Assembly: GCA_020631735.1 (NCBI GenBank)
Contig: CM036191.1
Span: 39,043,335-39,107,334, forward strand
Direction of reading: 5' to 3'
DNA: 64,000 bases
DNA from: Saccharum officinarum
Taxonomy: Eukaryota; Streptophyta; Magnoliopsida; Poales; Poaceae
In this document: one piece after another, positions 51,232 to 64,000 of the stretch
Layout of the letters: the number at the start of each line of letters is the position of its first letter
Numbering within the stretch: position 1 is the first letter of the stretch
Notes under the pieces: model-generated
The model's input: the letters and a program-made list of their open reading frames with translations, nothing else
Told to the model about the DNA's origin: nothing
Database searches by the model: none
Translations under genes and position numbers: made by a program

Positions 51232-52773
51232 TGAAAGCATCTAGGCCCCTAGAGTGAGTTTCGATAATTGATGACAACGCAATATTACTATGACTAACGT
51301 GTGTTTTGCAGAAACTTTTGTAAGTTAGGTCATGGTAATGGTGATTGTTTGGGCACTATGGTTTTCATGCCCCTTAATGGAAATCGTTTCGGTTTTCAAA
51401 GGATTAACGGCAAGGTTAAGGACAAACTAGTTCTAAGTGCCGTTTGGTGTTGGAGAGGCATTTAGAGTAGTTTAGGACTTCGTTTTTCTCCTTTGGCCGT
51501 ACTATAAAGGGGGGCATGAGCGGGTAGCTTGATCTAGGTGAGTCTATTTATTTAGGTGTGGTGCACACTTGTCAAACTTAGCACTAGGTAGCTCAGGTGA
51601 AGCCCAAAGATCATTTGGAAGAAACTTGGTTCAGGTTGTGTCGCGATCCGGAGTAATTTAAGCCATTTCTCTTTGACCGGATGCGGTCTTTATCTTGACC
51701 GGACGCGTTCGGTCAGTGCAGTGGACAGAAGTAGAAGCAACATCACCGGCCGAACGCGCAGGTGGCGCGGCCTACAGTCAGGAGAGCTAGGGTCAGTAAC
51801 CGGACGCTAAGCCTGTCTGACCGGACACCACTGTGGCCGAGTCCGGTCAATGTACAGAAAGGTTCTAGAGAGGGTTTCGAGCAACCAGACGCGTTCGGTC
51901 ACCCCTGATCGGACTCGTCTGCACGTCCGGTCACTCAACACCCTTGATTTTCAAATCGACCGTTGCCACCGACCGGACGCGTCCAGTCACATCGACCGGT
52001 GCGTCCGGTCAGTACGAAAAATGCTGAGTTGGCACTTAACGGTTGGGATTGACTTAGGAAGTATAAATACATTCCCTACCCCTCCATTTGAGCTCTCTTG
52101 CTCATTTGTTCAGCTAAGAAACACCTTTCATGTGTAAGGAGTGCAAGAGCTCTAGTGAGGATTGAGATTTGAGAATCTGAGATTAAGGACCCTCATTAGT
52201 GACTAGGGAGTAGCAAGTGTGCATCCACCTTCTCATTAGGCTTGTTGTGGTCAAGTGAGAGTTCTTGCTTGTTACTCTTGGTGATCGCCATCACCTAGAT
52301 GGCTTGGTGGTGATTGAGAGCTTGGTAATCATCCGGCGGAGCTTGTGGATGACCCAACTCATCTTGTGAGCGGTTGTGGGTGATTCACTGTGACGGAGTG
52401 TCAAAGAATTAGCCCGTAGAGAGCACTTGATCCTCGCGCGGATCAAGGGGGAGCTACACCCTTGCGTGGGTGCTCCAACGAGGACTAGTGGGGAGTGACG
52501 ACTCTCTGATACCTCGGGAAAACATCGCCGTGTTTCTAACTCTTTACATTCAAGCAATTTACTTTCTTGCATTACTTTTGTTGCTTGATTTACATTCCTA
52601 GAATTGCCATGCTAGACTAGGATTGGAACTTAGGGTGCAAAACTTTTATCGGTAGAATCACTAGGAACACTTGTAGGCACTAGGAGTGAATTATGGCTTA
52701 GTAGGATTTAATTCTTGCAATAAAATTTAGAAAAGCTCAATTCACCCCCCTCTTGGGCATCTTGATCCTTTCA
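51232..52773 (+). repeat. Sirevirus 5' LTR, copy B
   Basis: Length is 1542 bp with ends TGAAAG/CTTTCA. It differs from copy A by single-base changes in G and C runs (near 51510, 52138 and 52745). The TATA box is at 52062-52069 and the primer site at 52776-52787. Confidence 0.85.
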
Positions 52774-52833
52774 ATTGGTATCGGAGCCGAGTTGCTCCTA
52801 AATTAGGCTTAACCGTCTAGAGCAAGATGTCTA

Positions 52834-53901
52834 ATGGGGAAGGACCACCTCCCATCTTTTAAGGGAGATGACTTTCCATATTGGAAAATCCACATGGAGG
52901 CGTACCTAGAAGCCATAGACGTCGGGTGTCTTGGAGCCGCCACCGAAGGGCTTCCTGAAGTCAAGGATCCCGCTAACCTCATTGGTGACGAGGAGAAGTA
53001 CGACCGGTGGAATGCAATGACAAAAAATGCACTCTGCTGTGGCCTTGGCAAGGATATCTTCAATCATGTGCGTAATGCAAAAAACGCTCATGAATTGTGG
53101 GAAAACCTTTGTGCTCTCCATGAGGGAACTAAGAGTGAGTGTGAGGAATGCTACCATATTGCTTTAAAGAAAATTAATTCATTTGAGATGCTTCCTAAAG
53201 AAAGTGCTAATGACGTGTACACTCACTTGAATGTTCTTGTAGAGGATCTCAATGCTCTTGGGCTCACTCAAATGAGTCCATCGGATGTTGTAAGGAGGAT
53301 CTTAAGTGTTCTTCCCGTTGAGAAGTATAGCCATATTATCACCGTGCTTCACCAAAGCAATCTCTCCACCGCAACACCGACACAAGTATTAGGAAATATC
53401 AATGCTCATGAGATGTACATGCACATCACTCCGAAAGAGGGTTCATCATCTTCCAAGAAGAAGGACTTGACCTTCAAAGCTATCCATGACAAGAGAAAGA
53501 AGAAGAGCCAAGCCATGATTGTGAATGAAAGCTCAAGTGAGAGTGACATAGATGATGCATCACTTGCTCTCATGGTGAAAAAGACCACCAAGATGCTAAA
53601 GAAGCTTAACAAGAGTGGCATCAAGTTTGATGGCAAGAAGAAGAAGTTCTTCACAAGCAGCAAAAGAAAACCCATATCCAAAATGGATTGCTACAATTGT
53701 GGTGAACTTGGTCATCTAGCTCATCAATGTCCTAAGCTCCCAAAAGACAAATACAAGAACAAGAACAAGGGCAAGAAAGATAAATCTAGTGATGAGGAGG
53801 ATGAAAAGAAGAAGAACAAGCCATACAAGAAGAAGGATGGAAAGAAGAAAGAATATCACAAAAAGAAGAAGGAAGGCAAAGCTTACATTATTGGTGATTG
53901 A
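52834..53901 (+). pseudogene. Sirevirus gag, N-terminal part, copy B
   Basis: Same 355-residue frame as 34034-35101, with the same zinc knuckle, the same early frame break after the upstream ATG and the same terminal stop. Confidence 0.88.
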
Positions 53902-53976
53902 CTCACCGATATTGAGTCATCATGTGAGTCCTCCGGTGATGAGAGCGACAATGAGAAAGAGAAGATCGCCGCATTT

Positions 53977-54864
53977 GTGATTGGGTCATCATTGTATTTA
54001 TCAACATCTTCACCGCCACCTTCACCGCCATCGTCACCGTTATCATCCACTACTCACCTATGCCTCATGGCCACGGGTGAACAAAAGGTACAAAATAATG
54101 AAAGTGACGATGATGATAGTGATAGTGATGATGAATTTGATGCACCTTCTTATGATGAACTTGTAAAATTGCTCAACAAATACTCTAAGGTCATAAGAAA
54201 GACTAGAAATGAAAATGATGAGCTTCAAAATGAAAATGAATCACTTTCATCTAAGCTTGAGATTGCACAAAAGACTAGTGATGAGCTTAGAGATCAAAAT
54301 GAAATTATGACTTCTACTCTCAAGGAGCTCAAAACTTCCAACAAAGAGCTTAGAGATGAACATGATAAACTTGAGAAGAAGCATGATGAGCTCAACACTA
54401 GGTACAACTTGCTAAAAGATGACTATACTTCATTGAAAGTCAATTATGATAGTCTTGTTATTGCTAATGAGCTTTCTCTTGAGACACATGATGCTACTAA
54501 CCAAGTTGTTAAGATTGATATAGCCACATCATGTGATGACTTGATTGTTAAGAGCATTGAGCAAGGTTCTAGTGTCAAAGGCAAGAAAGTGGTTGAGTTC
54601 AAAAATTATGATGATTATGTCAAGCTCAAGAGTGAAAATGAAATGCTTAGAGATGAGAACAAGAAGCTAAAAGGGTTGATGGCTCTTGAAAAGCAAACAT
54701 CAAATGAGTCACTCATTGAGGAGAACAAGAAACTAAAACAAGAGAAAGAGTATCTCAAGACCGGATTGAGCAAGTTTACAAGAGGTCAATACTTGCAAAG
54801 TGAGCTACTCATGAACACCGTCATGAAGTTGGATAGAAGTGGTATTGGTTACTTGGCAAATTAA
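53977..54864 (+). pseudogene. Sirevirus gag coiled-coil region, copy B
   Basis: Same frame as 35177-36064, ending at the same TAA. The second zinc knuckle follows at 54919-54960. Confidence 0.8.
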
Positions 54865-55188
54865 GAGAAGAAGGCCAAAGCTCAACAACAACAACACACA
54901 AAGCCCAAGCCAAAGAGATGCTTTGAGTGTGGACAAGAAGGTCACTTTGCACATGAATGTCAAACTCCACCACCACAACCCTTGCCCAAGCATGCTAAAC
55001 CCTTTGCCTTGAATGCTCACTACATGCTAAGAAAGGATTCTAGTGGAAAGATGAAAGTCATGTTCTTAGGTCCCCAAATAAGAATAGGCCTAAGAAAAAT
55101 TGGGTTGCTAAGTCACTAGTTGAGAAAGTCAAGGGCCCTACTCAAATATGGGTCCCTAAGCAACAAGCTTGATCTCTTATGTGTGTAG

Positions 55189-55455
55189 GTGAACTACAAG
55201 ACCGGTGGATCACATTGGGTTATTGATAGTGGTTGCACTCAACATATGACCGACGATTCTCATATGTTCGCCTCACTAGAAGAAAATAGAGAATGTCATG
55301 AGAAGATCACATTTGGGGACAACTCAAAGGGCAAAGTCAAGGGTTTAGGAAAGATTGCTATATCAAATGATCACTCACTCACAAATGTGCTATATGTTGC
55401 CTCGTTGAGCTTCAACTTGCTATCCGTTGGTCAATTGTGTGATATTGGCTACTAA
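55189..55455 (+). pseudogene. Sirevirus aspartic protease, copy B
   Basis: Same as 36389-36655: DSG active site present, same stop at the end. Confidence 0.85.
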
Positions 55456-55476
55456 TGCTTATTCACTCCAAATTAA

Positions 55477-56358
55477 GTGGTTGTATCAAAGATGGATGAC
55501 AAGCAAGTGATATTTAAAGGCTTTAGATATAACAATCTCTATCTTGTTGATTTCACCTCCGAAGATACAAATTTGATGACATGCTTGTTCACCAAGACTT
55601 CACTTGGGTGGCTTTGGCATAGGAGGCTTGCTCATGTTGAAATGAACACTCTCAACAAGTTATTGAAGAAAGAGTTAGTGAGAGGCTTGAAAGATGTCAA
55701 GTTTGAGAAGGACAAACCTTATAGTGCATGCCAAGCCAGTAAACAAGTTGCAAATACTCATCCAACAAAAGCTTACATGTCAACATCAAGAGTTCTAGAG
55801 CTTCTACACATGGATTTGTTTGGCCCTACAACATACAAGAGCTTGGGTGAAAATTTTTATTGTCTTGTGATTGTTGATGACTACTCAAGATACACTTGGA
55901 CATTCTTTCTTCATGACAAATCCGAAGTGGCCGCTTGTTTCAAGAAGTTTGCTAAGAGAGCTCAAAATGAATTTGAAGTCAAGATCAAGAAGATAAGAAG
56001 TGACAATGGCAAAGAATTTGACAACACAAACATTGAAGCTTATTGTGATGAGACTAGGATCAAGCATGAGGTTTCATCAACCTACACTCTTCAACAAAAT
56101 GGTGTAGTTGAGAGAAAGAACCAGACTTTGATCACTCTTACAAGAACAATGCTAGATGAGTACAACACACCGGAGAAATTGTGGGCCAAGGCAATTAACA
56201 CCACATGCTATGCATCAAATCACCTTTTTCTACAAAAGTTTTTTGGCAAGACCCCCTATGAGTTGCTAAATGGGAAGAAGCTGGATGTCTCATTCTTTCA
56301 GGTGTTTGGCTGCAAATGCTACATCTACAAGAAGCGACAACACCTAGGGAAGTTCTAA
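55477..56358 (+). pseudogene. Sirevirus integrase, copy B
   Basis: Same as 36677-37558, including the Tyr in place of the first zinc-binding Cys and the premature TAA. The linker with further stops runs to 56925. Confidence 0.9.
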
Positions 56359-56925
56359 AGGCATTGTGATATTGACTTTCTTGTTGGCTACTCATCAAAG
56401 TCCAAAGCATATAGAGTATTTAACCATGCCACCGGTTTGGTTGAAGAAACATATGATGTGGAATTTGATGAATCTAACGGCTCCCAAGGAGCAATTTAGA
56501 ATTGTGATGATGTAGGTGATGAACCATTGAGAGAGGCAATGAAGAACATGCCGATGGGAGACATCAAGCCTAAAGATGATTAAGATGATACTCAAGTGAT
56601 CAATCCACCATCTTCATCACATGTGCCACATGATGATGACAAAAATGAGAGAGTTAAAAATGAAGACACTCATGTCTCTCATGAACAAGCTGAGGCACAA
56701 GCTCAAGATGTTGATGCTCCCCAACCTCCTCCTCAAGTGGTTGATAGAAGACACTCACCTCTACTTCAAGCACATCCACAAGATCTCATCATAGGGAGTC
56801 CTACAAAGGGTGTAATGACTTGATCTCAAAAGCTTGCTTATTTTATTGAACATTACTCTTTTATCTCTTGTCTTGAGCCTAAGAATGTATATGAAGCTCT
56901 TCAAGATCCGGATTGGGTAAATGCA

Positions 56926-57615
56926 ATGCACGATGAATTGAACAACTTCACCCGCAATCAAGTTTGGACACTTGAGGAGAGTCCAAAAGGTGCAAGGGTC
57001 ATTGGAACCAAGTGGGTGTTTCGCAACAAGCAAGATGACCAAGGCATAGTTGTGAGGAACAAGGCAAGACTAGTTGCAAAGGGGTTCTCTCAAGTCAAAG
57101 GCCTTGATTTTGGAGAGACCTTTGCACCTGTTGCAAGACTTGAAGCCATCCGTATCCTTCTTGCATATGCATCACATCATGAAATGAGATTATATCAAAT
57201 GGATGTTAAAAGTGCTTTTTTAAATGGCTTCATAAATGAACTAGTCTATGTTGATCAACCTCCCAGGTTTGAAGATCCTAGATATCCTAATCATATTTAT
57301 AGGTTGTCCAAGGCGCTATATGGGCTTAAGCAAGCCCCTAGAGCGTGGTATGAGCGCCTTCGGGACTTCCTTATTGAGAAGGGCTTCACTATTAAGAAGG
57401 TCGACACCACACTATTCACCAAGAAGCTTAATGGGGAGATCTTCATTTGTCAAGTCTATGTTGATGATATTATCTTCGGCTCAACAAATGAAGATTATTG
57501 CAAGAAATTTGGTGAATTGATGTCGAAGGAGTTCGAGATGTCTATGATTGGTGAACTTACATTCTTCCTTGGCTTTCAAGTCAAGCAAATGAGTGAAGAG
57601 ATCTTCATCTCTTAA
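56926..57615 (+). pseudogene. Sirevirus reverse transcriptase, copy B
   Basis: Same as 38126-38815: intact YVDD box and the same stop before RNase H. Confidence 0.92.
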
Positions 57616-57651
57616 GAGAAGTATACCAAGGATCTTCTCAAGAGGTTCAAG

Positions 57652-58413
57652 ATGGATGATTGTAAGCCAATCAAGACCCCAATGCCATCAAATGGACATC
57701 TCGACCTAGATGAGGGAGGTAAACCGGTTGATCAAATTCTCTACCGTTCTATGATTGGTAGCTTGTTATATCTTACCGCATCTAGGCCCGACATCATGTT
57801 TAGTGTGTGCATGTGTGCTCACTTTCAAGCTTGCCCTAAAGAACATCACTTAAGTGCCGTAAAAAGAATCCTAAGATATCTTAAGCACACCCCAAGCATT
57901 GGTCTTTGGTATCCCAAAGGAGCTAGATTCCAACTAGTTGGCTATTCTGACTCGGATTATGTCAGTTGCAAAATTGATAGAAAAAGCATATCCGGAGGGT
58001 GCCACTTGCTTGGGAGGTCTTTAGTATCATGGTCATCTAAAAAGCAAAATAGTGTGGCTTTGTCCACCGCCGAGGCGGAATACATTGCCGCGGGGGCTTG
58101 TTGTGCACAAATCTTATATATGAAGCAAACCCTTCTAGACTATGGTGTTGTTCTTGATAAGGTACCACTTTTATGTGATAATGAAAGTGCCGTTAAAATT
58201 GCCAATAATCTAGTACAACACTCACGCACCAAGCATATTGATATCCGTCATCACTTTATAAGGGATCATGTTGCTAAAAATGATATATCACTAGAAGGTG
58301 TAAGAAGTGAAAATCAATTGGCGGATATCTTCACTAAACCTTTGGATGAAGCTACCTTTTGCAGGTTGAGAAGTGAACTCAATGTGCTTGATTCAAGTAA
58401 CTTTAAGAAATAA
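57652..58413 (+). pseudogene. Sirevirus RNase H, copy B
   Basis: Same as 38852-39613, ending at the same natural-looking stop. Confidence 0.92.
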
Positions 58414-59376
58414 ACTTGTGTTGTCCCTTGCATTGCATTGTAATATATGTCATGTTTAAATTTTCATAATGCATTTAGGGCTTGTCTAACACGATTATGA
58501 TAACCCTCTTTGGGAGGTGTGAAGAAGCCTAACCGTGGATCAAACTTGACAAATAATTAGCTTTATCTTCTTGTATTGCATTGCATTTGCATGAGTGTTG
58601 CTTTGTCGTTTCTTTTCGGTTTTGCTTTGAGCAACCGCTGTGTTCGTCCATGAATTGAGAGAGAATTTGATGCTCCTAAGGATTTACAAACTCCATTGCA
58701 TGGCCATACGTTGCTCCTCAGGTGTTTATCGCTTATTTTCTTAAAAATAATATTAGCCCGAGGCTAATTAATTTGAAAACTTGAGGGTTTGAGAGAGGCC
58801 ACTCCTATCAGGTTCCAATTGGTGTTTATTTGTGTGTTATTGAATTAGAACTTGATTGGGAGAAGTCGCGTCAAAGATCGAAAGAGGAAAAGATGAAGAT
58901 CACTAACCGGACGCTGGACCGAACGCGACGCAGCTTGACCACTGCGTCTGGTTCCGGACATCACCTGCGTGTCCGATCGCGCGAAGATGGTTCTCGGGTT
59001 GTTTTCTGACCGGACTCTATCAACGTCCGATTGGAAATTTGCGGACACGTTCGGTCATCCAGGGGGTTCTCTGTTGTGTATCGGCTTTCGGACCGGATTA
59101 TGTCAGCGTCCGATCATCACTTACCGGACGCGTCCAGTTGACCTCGGGACCTGATCAGTTAAGGAGCACGTCCGGTCAATGATTTGAAGAGCGGATCTCA
59201 TTCTTTTCTCTGACCGATCTGCAGGGGCCACTCTCCTTTCCTCTTTCTTCCTCGCGCTCTTGGTTCCATACGCCACCGCTCCATTGCTCTGCCCTAACCC
59301 TAACCCCATCCCACAACCTACTCCTACATCTCTGGCCAGCCGTTGCCGCCCACGGCTCGCCACCATCGCGCCACCG
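58414..59376 (+). other. Sirevirus non-coding tail, copy B
   Basis: Same as 39614-40576: AT-rich start, CCGGAC-rich middle, pyrimidine-rich end, then the LARD LTR. Confidence 0.6.
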
Positions 59377-62286
59377 TGTGACACCCTAATTTGTGTATTA
59401 TTTAAAAATAGATAAATTTGATTTAAATATGAATTTGTTTATGCATTCAAATTTAGGGAGTAATAAATTTTGGGAAATTAAAATCAATCATAAGGTTAGC
59501 AACTCTTTGGTGCACTCATGCTGCTGCATTTTATTGTGATGAGTGGTTTTTGTTAAATAGCTGTAAGGATTTGAAAATCATTTGGAAATGTGATTTGAAA
59601 AATCAACTCTGAAAAAGAAAAACAAATTCTTTTTCCCGCCTTCACTTCCCTCCATTTCGGCCTGCTAGCCCAATTCTCGGCCGGCCCACCATTTCCTCCC
59701 CGCGCCCCTTCTCTTGGGCCGTGGCCCAGCCCAGCCGGCAGCCGTTGCCGCGCCTGCCCTCTCTCCATTGTGCGGCTGACATGGCGGGCCCACCTGTCGG
59801 CGCTCCCATCTCCAACCTCCAGCTGTTCCCCCGACTCCCTCGGTCAAGGCAACCGCCATGACTCACACCGCGCCCACCTTCCGCGTCGTGGGAGCGTCCT
59901 TTTTCCCCCGCGCTCGGCTTTCAAAAGGGAGCCGCAACCCTTCACCGCCTCCCCCCCTGTTGTTTCCCGCTCCAGTCCCTCTCTTCTGAGCAGTCGAAGC
60001 CCCGCGGCGGCGCACCACCGAAGCACCGTACGGCCACCTCGTCGGTCTTTGCCCCGAGCCTCCTCCGTCTGTGATTTTTCGTTCGGTGGGCCTCCCTGTG
60101 CTTCCCTCCCTCTCCTTGCACCTTCAATTCTACGATTCGTGGTCTCTAGGGCCGTTCTACATGAACTCTAGTGAGCTCATCCATGGCCGGCCGTGGCGGG
60201 TGCCCCTCGAGCCTTCCACCGGCCTTGTTTTGCCCCGGGTTGGGTTCGCCATCCTCCCCTCTTCGCTCCGGAGCTTTTATTTTTGAAAATGACGTCCTGT
60301 AGCACCCGTGCGAGCAACGCCGGCGAGCTCCACGCCGCGGTAATGGCAGCGCCGCCGCGTTCATCCCCAGCTCTGGCGGCCGGCTCTCTCTCCCCCCCTT
60401 TTTCTTTCTTGACCGTACATCGCGAGATCAACGGCCCTGGTTGGCCGATACCCCTTCGCGGGTCTTTTTGTTAAAGAGACCCCTCACTTTCATATAATTG
60501 AACCCGTAGTCCTCGGCCATTTGAATAAATCCGAGTTTTGATCCGAAAATAGTTTGATCTATTTATAGAATTGCCACTGCAGTAAAACGTGTATAAAATC
60601 GTCGTTTTAGCTCCATTTCGACCCGTTCAACTTGCGTTAGTTTCGTAATTTCATAATCTACGTATTAGTGATACTGATAGACCTGTTAGAAGCTTTTAAG
60701 TTTCTCGATTAAGTCTAGTTTAATAGCTAGTTTTGGAACCTTGTTTAGCGCGTAACTTTTGCGTTGTAGCTCCGTTTTTCGTGCAATTCACGTCAATGTG
60801 ATCGTAGCGAGACGTAGATGATTTTGGTAAACATTTTATTCAGATTTATTTATTGTTGGTGTACTGTTCTAATAGTAGCTATGTTTTGCTTGTATGTCTG
60901 CTCCGAATTGCGTGTTGTACTTCATGTCGTTCGAGTTCAGACGGTGAGGAGTACGTTGGGAATCTGGACACGTACGAGGTGCAGCAGGACCAGCAGCAGT
61001 TCGTGAACCAAGTCAAGTATAGCATGGGCCTACCTTGATTCCTATTCGTTATATAATCTACTCATTATGCATGTGTCTAATATTGCTCGACTATAAGGAC
61101 ATCCTAGCCATTGATGACTTATACCTTGATGCCTATGGGTTTTATTGCATATGGGTAGAATGCTAGTGCTCTATTCAAACATGATCAATACTATGATTAA
61201 TGGAACAAACGGATAAACATGATGGTAATAATTGAACTATAGGGTGATGGTGCAAATGATGTCGATCATGTTGCCCTAAACTCTCCGTAAGGACTTATCT
61301 GTAGGGCAAAAGCTGGGACATACAGTGCAACCATGAGAGTTATATGGCTCTGACTTTAGCTCAGTAATATGATCTTTTCTAGCTTGTTAGAGGTTACCCG
61401 AAAGGGCGCAAGAGGGGCTTGCCACTTTGGGTATAGAACTGCCTCTGTTCTTGTGTGTATAGCCTGCGGGAATTGTGCCACAGAAAGGGGGGTTCTCTAT
61501 ATCTGCCTGCCGAGGAAACCTCGCGGCCCTAACTTGTTAGACAAGACCTATGGAAGGCTTCATAGTGTACCCTACCCGCTCACCTTGGAAGTGTTATGGG
61601 AGTAATTAACCCGGGCATATGGTAAACACGACTCACGGGTAAAGATGCACAACCTCTGCAGAGTGTTAAAACTGTTATAACAGCCGTGCTCACGGTCACG
61701 AGCGGCCCGAAAAACTCACAGAATAACTGGTTACTTATGATGTTGTTGTTAATGGTGAACTATGATGGTATTATGATAATGATGACGACGATGGTGATAT
61801 AATGTTGATCAATAACTCTATTAATTCTAGTATGTGATCATGTGGGTTAATTTGGGAGCCTAAGCATAAATTGATGTTAACCAATGATAAAATGCTGACT
61901 TACTAAAATGCTAAATGCAGTAAACCGTGTCTACCTTTTGAGCCTCATGAATCCCCATGTTATGCTTGTGGAGTACGAAATGTACTCACGCTTGTTTATT
62001 TTCAATATTTTGGAAAAATTCCGGATGGGTACCAGATTTCCAGAGATTGGAGCAGACAGGCTTGTGATCAACCAGTCAGTTATCCCTGTGAAGTGGAGTC
62101 TTCACCTAAAGACCGGAGTTGTCTTTCCGTTGTTTGCTATCTAAGGTTATATCTTTTATAATAAGTACGTTATATATTAAGCATTGTCATTTGATATTAC
62201 CCTTATTTGTAGCTATATGTGAGATTTGACTTCCTGGGCTCACATATGGTGTGTATCTGGTTTTGTTCTTAAAACCGGGTGTTACA
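59377..62286 (+). repeat. LARD 5' LTR, copy B
   Basis: It carries the 5'-LTR-specific variants of copy A (for example GAGTGGTTTT at about 59541, where the 3' LTR has GAGAGGTTTT). Ends are TGTGACACCC and GGGTGTTACA. Confidence 0.92.
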
Positions 62287-64000
62287 AAGTGGTATCAGAG
62301 CAATGCTGACTGTAGGACACAAGCCTAGTTAGCAATTGGTCGTCTTAAGGTTTAGGAATTGCTATAAGACCCTTGTTCTATAAACCTTGATATTTCTCCT
62401 CTATTATTTCTGTACCCTTTATATTCATCTCCTTCTTGATACTTGTTTAAGCCTTTGCTCTCATCTTCACTCCTTGCTTTGATATGCTCTTAGAATCTTG
62501 TCTCTTACCATCTTCCTGTGACATCGGAAGCGGAGCTTTAGGATATTTGCCCTTAATATGAATAGAACGATAGCATCGCAAGCTGAGTCAATGATTGAAG
62601 TATGCACCTTAATTGCTTGTTGAATTTTCATTATGCATGTGCTTGTTTTGGATCTTTGTAATGATTGTAATGATCTTGTGGGGATTTTCCACAATTTCAT
62701 TTAGTCCATAGGCCTAAGGCATAAGGATTAATGAAGTAAATATGCGGGTTTTGGTTTTCTCCTGTTTTATCCATCCTGTTTTCTAGAGCAGTCTGTGTTC
62801 ATCATGATATATCTCCAGATCTGGGCATCCAAAAGTTATGAAACTTTTATAGATAAAAGAAGACTCTTGTATGTTTCATCTGCCGCTGGAATCAATTCCA
62901 TAGCTATTTTGGTTTGGGAGTTATGGAAATCACAAGATGATATAGTTGTGCTATCTGAAACCTGGAGTAGTTTTGTGGTGCACAGTTTTCGACCAAATTA
63001 TGTTTGGAATCAGAAAAGTGTTCTATACAAAAGTTGTAGAGGATTTCAACAGCTTTCCAACAGTATAAACTACAACTTCATTGGATTAACAGAATAGGAG
63101 TTACAGCTGTTTTCATGCGCTGCTGTTTTTCTACTCATAAGGAATTTCAGACTTCTTGTTCTTACTTATACACATGAGTTTCCGTGGGATATCAGAAGGT
63201 CATTATGATGGTTAACTCACTTGGAAGAAGATGCAAGCTACCCTTTGTTGTCCCCTAGTTGATCTCTCTTAAGGGGGGTAGCCGAGTAAAGAAGTAACAA
63301 GATGAAGGTTTCTTACATTCAAGTACTCCACCTGAAAGAATTAGTTATCCCTAGGGTTGAGAAGTCACCATCAAGCACAGTTGGGTGTTTGAACTTCACC
63401 ATACCCAAGACAAGTCAGCAACAATGACAAGGCAAGGAGATATGGTTCATCTACAGTTGGTTCTATAGAGACTCGAAAGATTCATTGTGACATCAATTAT
63501 GGCAATAAATTTTTGATTCAAGGAAGATCTCTACTTGGATAAGTTATCTCAAATGGTGGAATTATGGGAAACTTAAGAAAGCTAATGATGTGTTGAGTTG
63601 GAACCCACCAAAGGATGCGAGATGTGAGTGAGATTTAAAGTTTTCCTAGGAATAGAAGATATCGTCAGAGGTTCATTGGAGGCATTATAATCTTGGATAT
63701 AAGGGTGACATCCACAAGGATCGTAAGAATCTAAAGGATATCTTCGCTAAGTTGGTTTTGATCTTATGAAATCATCGATGAATTAGAGCGATCAAGGATT
63801 ATGACATGGAAGTGTGTTATCGTCTGGAGAAGCAAAAGTTGTTGCTGATGCTCCTAGCATAAAGAGTGAGCTAGGGAGGTTCGGTCGACACCAAGGTTGA
63901 GTTGTGTGAGAAACTTGAGTGGTGTCACCTACACTACAAAGTTGGTAATTAATAGTGATCACCTTGGAACAAAAGGAATTGCAAAGGTCAATTGGAGGAA
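59377..64000 (+). mobile_element. LARD-like element, copy B (truncated by the window end)
   Basis: The 5' LTR spans 59377-62286 (2910 bp, one extra C near 59950 relative to copy A). The primer site is at 62290-62301 and the non-coding interior runs to the window edge. It matches the 5' LTR of copy A rather than its 3' LTR, as expected if both are the same locus. Confidence 0.9.

Larger units (their letters stand above)
51232..59376 (+). mobile_element. Degenerate Sirevirus, copy B (left part)
   Basis: Duplicate of 32431-40576 with the same LTR ends, domain order, frame breaks and nested LARD insertion point. It should not be counted as an independent insertion unless the duplication is confirmed. 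Confidence 0.88.
48787..64000 (+). repeat. Long near-identical duplicate, copy B (probable overlapping contig)
   Basis: It repeats 29969-45199 in order and orientation and runs off the window end inside the LARD interior. In the first 4 kb it differs from copy A mainly by one-base losses in homopolymers (for example GGGCCCG for GGGCCCGG near 48960), the pattern of poorly polished contig ends. After about 52750 I saw essentially one length difference (about 59950) and no substitutions in the parts compared. Confidence 0.93.

Noticed and set aside
48787..64000. A second, independent Sirevirus plus LARD insertion
   Set aside because: Identical frame breaks and identical nested insertion point make an independent origin implausible. 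Duplication or contig overlap explains it.

Overview
The window is plant nuclear DNA from a grass, most likely a panicoid of the maize-sorghum-sugarcane group (inference). The evidence is a secreted GH3 beta-D-xylosidase of plant type, a Sirevirus-type Ty1/copia element, Ty3/gypsy LTRs of about 2.9 and 4.3 kb, and many Tourist/PIF-Harbinger-like MITEs. It is gene-poor and repeat-rich. I can fully support only one host gene.

Layout. 1-2850: AT-rich low-complexity DNA with a degenerate GAACATCACA-type repeat and a GC-rich island of unknown function (541-1016). 2861-3577: a foldback MULE-type element with a 10-bp target duplication. 4.4-8.55 kb: an old, broken minus-strand Ty1/copia element. 8.55-12.8 kb: non-coding DNA with a Tourist-like MITE (9977-10207) and a probable Stowaway-like element with another MITE inside it. 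12835-17134: a very large minus-strand gypsy-type LTR, followed by a short TRIM-like LTR fragment. 19166-25795: the beta-xylosidase gene on the minus strand, three exons and 795 codons. A MITE makes up most of intron 2. The 3.9-kb intron 1 carries MITEs, an imperfect 0.6-kb duplication and a 103-bp (TA)n tract. 26-29.7 kb: its upstream flank, with no recognisable gene.

From 29969 on, a PIF/Harbinger-like element with a GC-rich core is followed by a degenerate Sirevirus (5' LTR at 32431). A non-autonomous, LARD-like gypsy element (40577-48295, LTRs of about 2.9 kb around a 1.9-kb non-coding interior) is nested in it. A 100-N gap lies at 48687-48786. Everything after the gap (48787-64000) repeats 29969-45199 almost base for base, including every stop codon in the Sirevirus and the same nested insertion point. 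The differences I could see are length changes in homopolymers and short tandem runs, concentrated in the first 4 kb after the gap. The simplest reading is that two overlapping contigs or haplotigs were joined as if adjacent, so the second Sirevirus/LARD set is probably not a separate locus.

The xylosidase would act in the cell wall on xylan or arabinoxylan oligosaccharides. The other coding sequence belongs to decaying retroelements. I see no new multigene system. The points most worth following are the probable false duplication, the LARD-like element with two polypurine tracts, the MITE family with a GC-rich core, and the transposon-filled introns of the xylosidase.
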